Origin: JAOZTV01 sp965371805
Lineage (GTDB): Bacteria; Acidobacteriota; Aminicenantia; UBA2199
Direction: 5' to 3'
DNA length: 46,994 nucleotides
NCBI GenBank assembly: GCA_965371805.1
Contig: CBDUZW010000036.1
Coordinates: forward strand, 1 to 46,994
The position numbers were made by a program, and so were the translations under genes. This document shows, piece after piece, positions 25,305 through 32,507 of this stretch (position 1 is its first letter; the number at the start of each line of letters is the position of its first letter). The notes below the pieces were generated by a model, which saw only the letters and a list, made by a program, of their open reading frames with translations, made no database searches and was not told where the DNA came from.

Positions 25305-25465
25305 AAAATTATGTGTGTGAAGTATGTGATTGGATCTATGATCCTGCAATAGGTGATCCTGACGGTGGAATTGAACCTGGGACAAAATTTGAAGATATCC
25401 CGGATGACTGGGTATGTCCACTCTGTGGAGTAGGGAAAGAAGATTTTAAAGTAGTTGAAGGTTAA
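25301..25465 (+). CDS. Rubredoxin
   Basis: 54 aa, the canonical rubredoxin length. The two iron-binding knuckles are YVCEVCDWIYD (Cys6, Cys9) and WVCPLCGVGKEDF (Cys39, Cys42), with the standard aromatic and DGGIEPGTKFEDIPDDW loop between them. A one-electron carrier in the cytoplasm; the expected electron donor to FprA and to rubrerythrin-type peroxidases. The ATG overlaps the FprA stop by four bases, so the two are made together. It is unlike the rubredoxin-fused flavodiiron proteins, where the domain is part of the same chain. Confidence 0.96.
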   Translation: MKNYVCEVCDWIYDPAIGDPDGGIEPGTKFEDIPDDWVCPLCGVGKEDFKVVEG

Positions 25466-25481
25466 TAGAGTTTAAAAAGAA

Positions 25482-25661
25482 ATGGATAATAAGGAAAACG
25501 TACTTAATTCTATGAAGGCTGTTGGAAAGCCGGTAAGACCGGGTGAAATCGCTGAAATGACTGGAATTGACAAAACTGACCTTACAAAAATATTTAAAGA
25601 ATTAAAAAATGAAGGCAAGGTAATCTCCCCAAAGAGATGTTTTTATGCTTTGCCTGATTAA
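25482..25661 (+). CDS. Small winged-helix DNA-binding protein
   Basis: 59 aa, starting 16 bases after the rubredoxin stop. A compact helix-turn-helix with wing: VLNSMKAVGKPVRPGEIAEM, then TGIDKTDLTKIFKELKNEG as the recognition helix region and KVISPKRCFYAL as the wing. Short proteins of this pattern occur beside rubredoxin or iron genes in anaerobes. One Cys (in KRCFY) could sense redox or bind metal as a dimer, but that is speculation. It may autoregulate this operon. The ribosome site is poor (AAAAAGAA). Confidence 0.8.
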   Translation: MDNKENVLNSMKAVGKPVRPGEIAEMTGIDKTDLTKIFKELKNEGKVISPKRCFYALPD

Positions 25662-25682
25662 ACAGATGTGCAATTAAGGGGG

Positions 25683-25702
25683 GGAGGATTAAATTACCCT
25701 CC
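25683..25702 (+). terminator. GGAGG/CCTCC hairpin before sthA
   Basis: A 5-bp GC stem (25683-25687 with 25698-25702) and a 10-base loop, in the 57-base gap between the winged-helix gene and sthA. Only a short TTATT follows, so it is a weak terminator or processing site; it may reduce sthA expression relative to the upstream genes. Confidence 0.35.
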
Positions 25703-25718
25703 TTATTAATGGTGACTT

Positions 25719-27119
25719 ATGAAATATGATATAGTTGTTATCGGAAGTGGTCCTGCAGGACAAAAAGCGGCTATTCAATCTGCAAAAGAAGGAAAAAAAA
25801 CTCTCGTAATAGACAGGAGAGATCATAAACTTGGCGGAGTATCTTTACACTCAGGAACAATCCCCAGTAAAACCCTGAGAGAGTCTGTTTTATACCTGAA
25901 AGGACTTAAAAGAAAAAAAATATACGGAAAAAGTAAAAGAGCTGAAGACAGAATTGTTCTAGCTGATCTATTAGAGAGAGTTGAAATAATACTTTGCTAT
26001 GAATTAAAAATAATTGAAAAGCAATTTAAAAGAAATGGTATTGACGTATTATATGGACAAGCCTCTTTTCTTGATAAAAATTCGATACAAATTAAAGATA
26101 GAGATGGAAAAGTTGTATCAGAAGTTACTGCAAAGAAAGTCATTCTTGCAACAGGAACTATTCCAAGACACCCTGATAACATAAAATTTGATCATAAGGT
26201 AATATTTGACAGTAATTTTATTTTCTCTACAAAAAGTAAAATTGAAAAATTGCCAGAGTCTCTTATAGTATATGGAGCGGGTGTAATTGGCAGTGAGTAT
26301 GCAGGCATGTTTGCTGCACTTGGCTGTGAAGTAAGATTGATGGATAATCATGATTTTCTTTTTCCATTCCTTGACAAAGAAATTGTTAGCATCCTTACTC
26401 AGACATTTGAACAATATGGGGTTAAAATCAACATGGGAACTCCCTATAGTAAAATTGAAGTCACAAATGAGGGAAAAGGCAGGCTCACCCTTACCAATGG
26501 CAAATACTTTGAAGCAGATGTAATCCTTTTTTCTAAAGGGAGATTACCCTGTGTGGACCCATTAAAATTAGATAAGATCGGAGTTCAAACTTCTGATCGT
26601 AAATTAATAAAAACAAACCAAAAATATCAAACTTCTATAGAAAACATTTATGCATGTGGCGATGTAATTGGTTTTCCTGCCTTGGCATCAACAAGTGCTG
26701 AACAGGGAAGAATGGCCAGCCGCAATGCCTTAAATATGGACATCAAACATCATGCACCTGAACTTTTCCCGGCAGCAATATATACAATCCCTGAGATTTC
26801 ATATATTGGAAAAACCGAAGAGCAGCTCATTAAGGAAAACATACCATATAAAAAAGGAGTTGCTTATTTTTATGAAGTTGCAAAAGCCGCAATTGCAGGA
26901 GATGACACTGGCATGCTGAAAATTCTATTTGATCCTGTTACAACCCATATCCTGGGAGTACATATCATTGGAGATCAGGCTGCAGAAATCATTCACATCG
27001 GTCAAATGGTAATGGCATACAACGGCAAACTGGACAGCTTTATTCATAATGTATTTAACTACCCGACATGGGCAGAAGCATACAAAGTAGCTGCCTTTAA
27101 CGGTATCAATAAAATCTAG
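25719..27119 (+). CDS. sthA: Soluble pyridine nucleotide transhydrogenase (SthA-like)
   Basis: 466 aa flavoprotein of the dihydrolipoamide dehydrogenase family. FAD-binding IGSGPAGQKAA (about 7-17), NAD(P)-binding VYGAGVIGSEYAGMFAALG (about 182-200), the second FAD motif YACGDVIGFPALAS and a C-terminal dimer domain. The segment that carries the redox-active disulfide in lipoamide dehydrogenase reads GGVSLHSGTIPSKTLRE: both cysteines are absent, as in SthA, which lacks the second, except that here the first is also gone. It should therefore catalyse hydride transfer between NADPH and NAD rather than dithiol oxidation. It follows the ferritin-FprA-rubredoxin genes on the same strand, so it could balance the NAD(P)H used for oxygen reduction. 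Confidence 0.85.
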   Translation: MKYDIVVIGSGPAGQKAAIQSAKEGKKTLVIDRRDHKLGGVSLHSGTIPSKTLRESVLYLKGLKRKKIYGKSKRAEDRIVLADLLERVEIILCYELKIIEKQFKRNGIDVLYGQASFLDKNSIQIKDRDGKVVSEVTAKKVILATGTIPRHPDNIKFDHKVIFDSNFIFSTKSKIEKLPESLIVYGAGVIGSEYAGMFAALGCEVRLMDNHDFLFPFLDKEIVSILTQTFEQYGVKINMGTPYSKIEVTNEGKGRLTLTNGKYFEADVILFSKGRLPCVDPLKLDKIGVQTSDRKLIKTNQKYQTSIENIYACGDVIGFPALASTSAEQGRMASRNALNMDIKHHAPELFPAAIYTIPEISYIGKTEEQLIKENIPYKKGVAYFYEVAKAAIAGDDTGMLKILFDPVTTHILGVHIIGDQAAEIIHIGQMVMAYNGKLDSFIHNVFNYPTWAEAYKVAAFNGINKI

Positions 27120-27131
27120 TTAAAACTACCA

Positions 27132-27818
27132 CTATAAAAAAGGATTATTATCTATTTCATATTGGATTGTAGTACTGGAACCATGTCCGGGAAAAACTAA
27201 TGTTTTTTTCGGCAGAGTAAAGAATTTTTTTCTTATACCATCCAATTCCTGCTGCATCTTCTCTTCTTTGTTTTTTCCCCAGGTTCTACCAATGCTTTTG
27301 TGGAATAAGGTGTCACCGGAGAATAGGATGTCTTCAATCAAAAAACCAACACTGCCTTTTGAATGCCCAGGTGTATGTAATACTTTTATTTTTATTTTTC
27401 CAATAACTAAAGTTTCTTCTTTAGGATCAAGCCATACAGTTGGCTTATTTATTTTGTATTTTCCTCTATAACCCAGCTCATCTCCGGGATATGCATACAC
27501 TTTTGTTTTATTTAATTTTGCATAATATGCATTTGCATCTATGTGGTCCCCATGGCCATGAGTATTAAGAATGCCAACAATTTCCAGCCCTTTTTCCTTC
27601 ACATATTCCATTAACTTCTTACTTTTTGAACCAGGATCGATTAAAAGGGCGGATTTACCATCTTCGTGAGTGTAGATATACGTATTACAAGCGGTTTTAA
27701 ATACTTGTACCCTTTTGTGAATGTTTGATGTCGCCATAATTGGAAGAGTAAATAAACAAATCAGTAGAGTAAACGTTATCCATGATTTCGAAAAAAAAGC
27801 TAAATTTTTAATAATCAT
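27132..27818 (-). CDS. Exported metallo-beta-lactamase-fold hydrolase (glyoxalase II-like)
   Basis: 228 aa if the ATG at 27818 is used (GAGG seven bases upstream); the ATG at 27824 is one base from that site. Signal peptide or anchor about 1-30. Zinc motifs: LNTHGHGDHIDA (HxHxDH), LHTPGHSKGSVGFL, LFSGDTLFHKSIGR and VFPGHGSST. The pattern is that of glyoxalase II-type thioesterases or persulfide dioxygenases, but an export signal is unusual for those. Downstream end is 12 bases from the convergent sthA stop. Possible promoter: an extended -10 (TGGTATAAT) at 27853-27861. Confidence 0.85.
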   Translation of the reverse strand: MIIKNLAFFSKSWITFTLLICLFTLPIMATSNIHKRVQVFKTACNTYIYTHEDGKSALLIDPGSKSKKLMEYVKEKGLEIVGILNTHGHGDHIDANAYYAKLNKTKVYAYPGDELGYRGKYKINKPTVWLDPKEETLVIGKIKIKVLHTPGHSKGSVGFLIEDILFSGDTLFHKSIGRTWGKNKEEKMQQELDGIRKKFFTLPKKTLVFPGHGSSTTIQYEIDNNPFL

Positions 27819-27992
27819 TATCATACCTCAATTTTAAAAACAAATAAAAACTATTATACCAATTTATAAAATATAGTATACTTTTTTTAAGTAATATAAT
27901 AGTAATAAAATAGTAATGTTATGTATAAGTGCAATTGTAATTAAAAAGCTTATGGTTTTTTGATTTAAAAAGAAAATTTAAATTTACAAACC

Positions 27993-28238
27993 TTAACTGG
28001 TTTTCTTCAGATCTGCTAGTTCAGTTCTTAGTTTTTTAAGAATATGCCTTAATTCCGCCTCATGTCCTTTCTCCTGCTCTGCTAGATCAGTAAAGAGTTC
28101 CTTTGCCGGACCGGATCTAAATCTCCTCACTGCACTAAAATAAAACTCTCTTGCTGTTATCTCTCTAGGAATTGATATCAAGACAGTCTCTATCATATCC
28201 TCTAATTCTCTGATCTTTGCTTTTATTTCATTATCCAT
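27993..28238 (-). CDS. Small half-ferritin-like protein
   Basis: 81 aa, about half a rubrerythrin four-helix bundle. Residues Glu31 (TAREFYF) and Glu56/His59 (EQEKGHE) form one half of a di-iron site, so a homodimer could build a complete centre as in encapsulated ferritin-like proteins. There is no encapsulin gene or encapsulin-targeting tail visible here. Last gene of the ferritin-like operon; ribosome site GAGGGG. Function is inferred from the motif and the neighbours. Confidence 0.82.
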   Translation of the reverse strand: MDNEIKAKIRELEDMIETVLISIPREITAREFYFSAVRRFRSGPAKELFTDLAEQEKGHEAELRHILKKLRTELADLKKTS

Positions 28239-28259
28239 AATTCCCCTCTTCCTTAATCC

Positions 28260-28943
28260 TTATCCTGGCCATGTTATCTTCCCACCATAGTATCCAATTA
28301 GTCCTACTACAGGGAAATTTATAAATAGTATTCCATTATATAAATAAAATAATAGATTTAAGTTAAGTGAAACAGTTGGGACAATAAATCTTATAATAGT
28401 TGAAGCAATTCCAAGAATGATCAATACAATTGACAAATACAACTTCATCTTAAACGTTTTTGTCAGCATCATTTGATAATTCAGCCACCAGCTATATACA
28501 CCTGAGAGAGTCGCAGGAATTGATGTAACTGTGGCAATAATCAGTGAATAAAATGCTGCCTTTTCAAAAGGTGGGAATTTAAATAATAGAAAAAAAACCT
28601 GCATTATTGCTGTAAAAAAGAAAAGACCCATTGGAAAATGTATCATTACCGGATGTGGATGAAATTTCCTGTACCAATCCCTTTGTTTATCCATTTTGTC
28701 AGCAACCATATCAATTTTTTCTTTTTCCAAAGTTCCGACAATCTTAAGTTTTTCAAAAAGATCATCTTTATGAGGAGCAACAGCTAGCTGATCTGTCAAA
28801 TCTCCACCAGCAAAATGCCGATTAATATGAGAACCATTTTCCCAAAGTTTGCTGCCAGTTACATCATAAACATTACCCTTATAGGCAAAATATGCAGGGC
28901 GTCCTTCTTTTCCATCAAAGCTCTTTAATTCTTCTCTATTCAA
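28260..28943 (-). CDS. Cytochrome b5-like domain fused to DUF2231 membrane domain
   Basis: 227 aa. It begins with TTG (28943), supported by GGAGGAG upstream. Residues 1-75 are a cytochrome b5-type heme domain (ELKSFDGKEGRPAYFAYKGNVYDVT, then HINRHFAGGDLTDQL with two candidate axial His). About 90-225 is a DUF2231 four-helix membrane domain starting FHPHPVMIHFPMGLFFF. It probably carries electrons at the membrane, perhaps between the quinone pool and the ferritin-like proteins encoded on either side. DUF2231 function is unknown; the His pair HPHP..H suggests heme or metal. Confidence 0.85.
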   Translation of the reverse strand: MNREELKSFDGKEGRPAYFAYKGNVYDVTGSKLWENGSHINRHFAGGDLTDQLAVAPHKDDLFEKLKIVGTLEKEKIDMVADKMDKQRDWYRKFHPHPVMIHFPMGLFFFTAIMQVFFLLFKFPPFEKAAFYSLIIATVTSIPATLSGVYSWWLNYQMMLTKTFKMKLYLSIVLIILGIASTIIRFIVPTVSLNLNLLFYLYNGILFINFPVVGLIGYYGGKITWPG

Positions 28944-28963
28944 AATCTCCTCCGAAGTTAAAC

Positions 28964-29425
28964 TTACATTAAATCAGACAATTTATTTTTTACTATCTCT
29001 GCATGACCTTTTGCCTTCACATTTTTCCAGATATGGGCAATATTTCCATCTTTATCTATAAGAATAGTAGTTCTGACAACTCCATAATATTCTCTTCCAT
29101 AGTTCTTCTTTAATTGCCATGCGCCAAATGATTCAATTACATTATGATCAGGATCACTTAGAAGGTTTATTCCAAGCTCTTTCTTGTTTATAAAATTCTG
29201 GTGGCTCTTTACTGAATCAGGGCTGACACCAAGAACCACTGTCCCGAGATTTTCAAATTCTTTCTTCAGAGAGGTAAAATCAACAGCCTCAACTGTACAT
29301 CCAGGAGTATTGTCTTTGGGGTAAAAATATAAAACTATCCATTTTTCCTTATATTGGGATAAGCTTACATTTTCACTATTTTGATTCGGAATAGAAAAAT
29401 CAACCGCTTTGTCTCCTATTTCCAT
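28964..29425 (-). CDS. bcp: Peroxiredoxin, Bcp/PrxQ type (one-Cys form)
   Basis: 153 aa, thioredoxin fold. The peroxidatic Cys is in FYPKDNTPGCTVEAVDF with the PxxxTxxC signature. The resolving Cys that PrxQ usually has five residues later is Val (EAVDF), and the whole protein has a single Cys, so it must be recycled by an outside thiol or by a partner protein. It reduces hydrogen and organic peroxides. Fourth-from-last in an operon of ferritin-like proteins, which fits peroxide defence. The ribosome site is weak (AAGAAA). Confidence 0.93.
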   Translation of the reverse strand: MEIGDKAVDFSIPNQNSENVSLSQYKEKWIVLYFYPKDNTPGCTVEAVDFTSLKKEFENLGTVVLGVSPDSVKSHQNFINKKELGINLLSDPDHNVIESFGAWQLKKNYGREYYGVVRTTILIDKDGNIAHIWKNVKAKGHAEIVKNKLSDLM

Positions 29426-29432
29426 GTTTTTC

Positions 29433-29891
29433 TTAATTTTCTATAAGAATTTCTTTATCGTATATTTTTTCAAAATGGTTCTTATGTTTTGCCTCTTCCC
29501 CGGCAAGTTTTAAAAACAATTTCTTCACTATATCATCTTCTGATTTTTCTGCAAGCTTTGTATATAGCGCATAAGCTTTTTCCTCCCTTTTCATTGCAAG
29601 AACAAGGATTTCCTGATATGTTAATTTCCCTTCAGAATCAGGTTCAACAAGGTAATCAGCTATATGCAGGTCTTCAACCTTAGGTATTGAAATATTTTCT
29701 CTACTAAAAACATTATCCCTTATCTCTTCTAAGGCATTAACATGTCCCTGTTCCATTGTTTCGAGTTTTGCATAATACTCTTTGTTTGGAGCAAAAGCAG
29801 AATCCTTTTGCAGATCACTATAGAACTTTACAGCATCCTTCTCTCTCTCAACTGCAAAATCAATAATTTCATTAAATTTATCTTTACTCAT
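29433..29891 (-). CDS. Rubrerythrin-like di-iron protein without rubredoxin domain (B)
   Basis: 152 aa. Two ferritin-like half-sites can be read: AVEREKDAVKFY with METMEQGHVNAL, and AMKREEKAYALY with LAGEEAKHKNHFE, giving two Glu and two ExxH motifs, a full rubrerythrin-type di-iron site. The C-terminal rubredoxin domain of classical rubrerythrin is missing; rubredoxin encoded at 25301 could donate electrons in trans. Likely peroxide or oxygen reduction. Seven bases before the peroxiredoxin gene. Confidence 0.9.
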   Translation of the reverse strand: MSKDKFNEIIDFAVEREKDAVKFYSDLQKDSAFAPNKEYYAKLETMEQGHVNALEEIRDNVFSRENISIPKVEDLHIADYLVEPDSEGKLTYQEILVLAMKREEKAYALYTKLAEKSEDDIVKKLFLKLAGEEAKHKNHFEKIYDKEILIEN

Positions 29892-29892
29892 T

Positions 29893-30375
29893 TTATTTAT
29901 TCTCCTTTAGTTTTTTCATATTCGAAAGTTTTATAAAATGTTTCCGTTCTTCTTCAATAATATTATCAATAATATCTCTTTTTTCCTTTAACACCATATT
30001 CTTCATTTCCGAAAAATATAGTACTGCATTTAATTCTGAATCTATTGCAAAATTTAATGCTGAAATTATGTCATTAATTTTTAACATATTTTCTTCGAAT
30101 TCTTTAGTATTGAACATGACTTCATCTGCATAAGCTTTAATAAATCCATAATACTCTGTTGCATATTCAGAAGGGGGGTCATAAGTTTTAAATGCATTGA
30201 ATAATTCAGTGTAAAATGTTTTATGTCCGATTTCTTCATCAGCAAGATAAGTAAATAATTCTTTTACTTCAGGATCATCAAACTTTTCTGCCATTGTTCT
30301 ATAGAACTTCTCTCCATTTTCCTCTATCCTCACTGCAAGTTGAAAAACTTCACTAGGATCAAATATTGTACTCAT
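29893..30375 (-). CDS. Rubrerythrin-like di-iron protein without rubredoxin domain (A)
   Basis: 160 aa, first gene of the operon and a divergent paralogue of the next one. Di-iron motifs: RIEENGEKFY with LADEEIGHKTFY, and FAIDSELNAVLYF with IIEEERKHFIKL. No rubredoxin domain. The ribosome site is GGAGGT. A spaced strong promoter and Fur-like operator lie directly upstream, so expression is likely tied to iron or peroxide. The next start is one base after this stop, which makes equal production of the two paralogues, and possibly a hetero-oligomer, plausible. Confidence 0.9.
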   Translation of the reverse strand: MSTIFDPSEVFQLAVRIEENGEKFYRTMAEKFDDPEVKELFTYLADEEIGHKTFYTELFNAFKTYDPPSEYATEYYGFIKAYADEVMFNTKEFEENMLKINDIISALNFAIDSELNAVLYFSEMKNMVLKEKRDIIDNIIEEERKHFIKLSNMKKLKENK

Positions 30376-30459
30376 TTATACCTCCGTTATAATTATATTT
30401 TTTTTTATCTTTTTTTACAATAAAAAATCAAAAAATAATATTTTTTATTGCACTAAACG

Positions 30460-30469
30460 ATAACGATTA
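30460..30469 (-). promoter_or_regulatory. Candidate Fur/PerR-like operator of the ferritin-like operon
   Basis: ATAACGATTA on the plus strand, identical to the core at 23482-23491. It begins six bases after the -10 box of the divergent-strand promoter, over the expected start point. The 19 bases 30459-30477 match the Fur box consensus at 13 of 19 positions. Confidence 0.6.
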
Positions 30470-30475
30470 CCAATA

Positions 30476-30504
30476 AGTATAGTTTAACTTTATGATTTTG
30501 TCAA
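30476..30504 (-). promoter_or_regulatory. Strong promoter of the ferritin-like operon
   Basis: Minus-strand TTGACA (30504-30499), exactly 17 bases, TATACT (30481-30476), about 100 bases before the first ATG at 30375. Confidence 0.7.
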
Positions 30505-30525
30505 ACTATAAGTTCGGGTATTATT

Positions 30526-31386
30526 TTAAAACATAAATGATAATCCCCACTGAAGATGATGAACAGAAAAACTCATCCCGACATTTGAGGTTTTCTTTAA
30601 ATCATCAAGATACATGTCGTATAGATGGGAATGAGTAAATTTATATTCTAAGTAGAAGCCCAATCTGTTCCAGGGTTTGTATCTTATTCCACCCCCGACT
30701 CCAAATCCCCAATTTTTCAGGCCTGCCTGATATGAATAAGCAACTCTTCTTGTTATTCCATCTTCAACCATATCCATTTCCAGATGCGGTATTGCAGGGC
30801 CTGCCGAGATATTAACATAGGGTTGAAATCTACCATCCTGAATTTTTTCCGTTTTATCCAGCATCCATCTGTAGGTAAGATGCAAGCCAAGATGATTAAC
30901 TCCATGTGATACATTAAACATAGTAATATAATCTCCAATTCTCGCAGTTCTATTTACGTCCTCTCCCTTAAGAACGCCAATCATATTTAAGTTCTGATCC
31001 ATATCTTCAAGGAACACCTTCAAATGAATAAACTCAATACCAATACCAATATTGGGATTACTTTTCAGAAAATGGATAAATCTATAACTATAGTATGGTT
31101 CAGTAAAGGCCTTTAGCGCATCTCCAAAATTCAGTTTAAATAATGGCTTAAAAAATGCATTTGGAATGATTGAGTCATCAGGAAAAAAAGATTTGTCAAT
31201 AAGCTTCATATCTTTAAATACATAATCATTATTATTGTATTTTAAATGAACATCAGAGGTTGTATGAGAGGATTTACCTCTACTGTATTCAAAATAGTTT
31301 ACAGTCATTTTTCCCTTTGATGTAGTAGTAATACCACATGATATTGTAAATAGAATTATAATTAAAATTAATATATGTTTTTTCAA
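30526..31386 (-). CDS. Outer-membrane beta-barrel protein with N-terminal export signal
   Basis: 286 aa, starting at TTG (31386) with AAGGAGAT seven bases upstream; the site overlaps the end of the previous gene. Signal-like N-terminus with a possible lipobox (FTISCG), though the -3 Thr is not ideal. The last 170 residues show alternating strands of the small-barrel type (GFGVGGGIRYKPWNRLGFYLEYKFTH, ending in GLSFMF with a terminal Phe), the usual outer membrane signature. No function is known. One base separates it from the upstream lipoprotein gene, so the two are probably made together. Confidence 0.8.
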   Translation of the reverse strand: MKKHILILIIILFTISCGITTTSKGKMTVNYFEYSRGKSSHTTSDVHLKYNNNDYVFKDMKLIDKSFFPDDSIIPNAFFKPLFKLNFGDALKAFTEPYYSYRFIHFLKSNPNIGIGIEFIHLKVFLEDMDQNLNMIGVLKGEDVNRTARIGDYITMFNVSHGVNHLGLHLTYRWMLDKTEKIQDGRFQPYVNISAGPAIPHLEMDMVEDGITRRVAYSYQAGLKNWGFGVGGGIRYKPWNRLGFYLEYKFTHSHLYDMYLDDLKKTSNVGMSFSVHHLQWGLSFMF

Positions 31387-31387
31387 A

Positions 31388-32047
31388 TTAAATATCTCCT
31401 TGATTTATTATATAATTAAGTAAAAGATTTTCAGGTCTCTTCTCTTTTATTTTTTTTTTTATCTGTTTAGATTTACTTTTATAATATTCTTTTTTTTTTA
31501 AGAAAAACATATTAGATGTTATTTGAAGAAGAGCATAGTTTTCCCAATCCAGTTTAGGCTTATGTAATTTATGTGAAATGTCTAAGACAATATTCCAATA
31601 ATTGTATGCAATATTTCCGGATAAATTATTCTCTATATATTCATTAAATAATTTATAGAGAACTATGCTATAAAACTCTAAATCATTAAAGTTCGATTCT
31701 TTTTGAATTGATTTATAATTACTCAAGCTTATATTTTGTTTAATTGCATTAAATCTTTCAAGTAATTCAAGATGTCTGTTTTCAAAATCTGAAAATATTT
31801 TGATAAAATATGGTGTTTTAGATAGAACTCTGCTCAAATTAATATATGCAGAGAAATAATTTTTTGACTTTATAAAGAAGGGAATATTCTTTAACTGAGG
31901 CATCCCGGTTGAAATTTCGAAAAAAAATAGTTCAGACTGCTTATTGACAACTTCCCTTTCTGGAAAGAGTACAGGATCAGCCGGTGGTGAACAATTGGAC
32001 AGGAAAACAATGCTAAGAATAAATAGAAATGTAATAAAAAATCTCAT
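31388..32047 (-). CDS. Putative lipoprotein, unknown function
   Basis: 219 aa. Signal peptide with a lipobox-like end (FLSNCSPPADP; Asn at -1 is atypical). The mature part is helical, rich in Lys, Asn and aromatic residues, with no domain I recognise. Coupled to the downstream barrel gene: the barrel's ribosome site is inside its last codons. Perhaps a periplasmic partner of that barrel. Confidence 0.75.
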   Translation of the reverse strand: MRFFITFLFILSIVFLSNCSPPADPVLFPEREVVNKQSELFFFEISTGMPQLKNIPFFIKSKNYFSAYINLSRVLSKTPYFIKIFSDFENRHLELLERFNAIKQNISLSNYKSIQKESNFNDLEFYSIVLYKLFNEYIENNLSGNIAYNYWNIVLDISHKLHKPKLDWENYALLQITSNMFFLKKKEYYKSKSKQIKKKIKEKRPENLLLNYIINQGDI

Positions 32048-32088
32048 TATGATTTATACCTTATTCATTAAGAAATTGCAAATAAAAC

Positions 32089-32117
32089 TTGAATTTTTCT
32101 GCTATTTATTGTATTAT
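32089..32117 (+). promoter_or_regulatory. Promoter for the STAS-like gene
   Basis: TTGAAT (32089-32094), 17 bases, TATTAT (32112-32117). The first ATG is at 32131, only about seven bases past the predicted start point, with no ribosome site, so the mRNA would be nearly leaderless. Confidence 0.55.
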
Positions 32118-32130
32118 TTAGTTTATAAAT

Positions 32131-32505
32131 ATGATGGAAAAGATAAAGAGAAATTCAATAATTAATAGTGGTCAGACAGAAATCATTCTACATAATTATT
32201 CAAATATTGAAGATGACAAATTTGTATCAACTATTGAAGCCAATGTAAGTAATTCAAAGGAAAGAGGTAATGACAACCAGTTATTGCTATTGGACATTAC
32301 AAACGCCTATATCAGCACTAAAGTACTTGATACATTTAAAAAAGCCTCTATTGACATTAAACCATTCACTAAAAAAATAGCTGTTATAGGTGTAAAAGGG
32401 ATACAAAAAGTTTTTTTTAATATCGTATTAACTTTTTCAAAATCAAATGATTTAAAATCTTTTAAAACAAAAGAAGAAGCAATAAACTGGTTAATCTTAC
32501 CATAG
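32131..32505 (+). CDS. STAS/SpoIIAA-like small protein
   Basis: 124 aa, soluble. The pattern LLLLDITNAYISTKVLDTFKKA, then KKIAVIGVKGIQKVFFNIVLTFSKSNDLKSF and KEEAINWL matches the SpoIIAA/STAS-like fold seen in small proteins next to kinases and PP2C phosphatases; identity is by pattern only. The conserved Asp-Ile-Thr-Asn may mark a phosphorylatable Thr position (inference). The gene ends two bases from the convergent SpoIIE-phosphatase gene, which could be its functional partner. Start choice is uncertain: ATG at 32131 or 32134. Confidence 0.75.
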   Translation: MMEKIKRNSIINSGQTEIILHNYSNIEDDKFVSTIEANVSNSKERGNDNQLLLLDITNAYISTKVLDTFKKASIDIKPFTKKIAVIGVKGIQKVFFNIVLTFSKSNDLKSFKTKEEAINWLILP

Positions 32506-32507
32506 TT

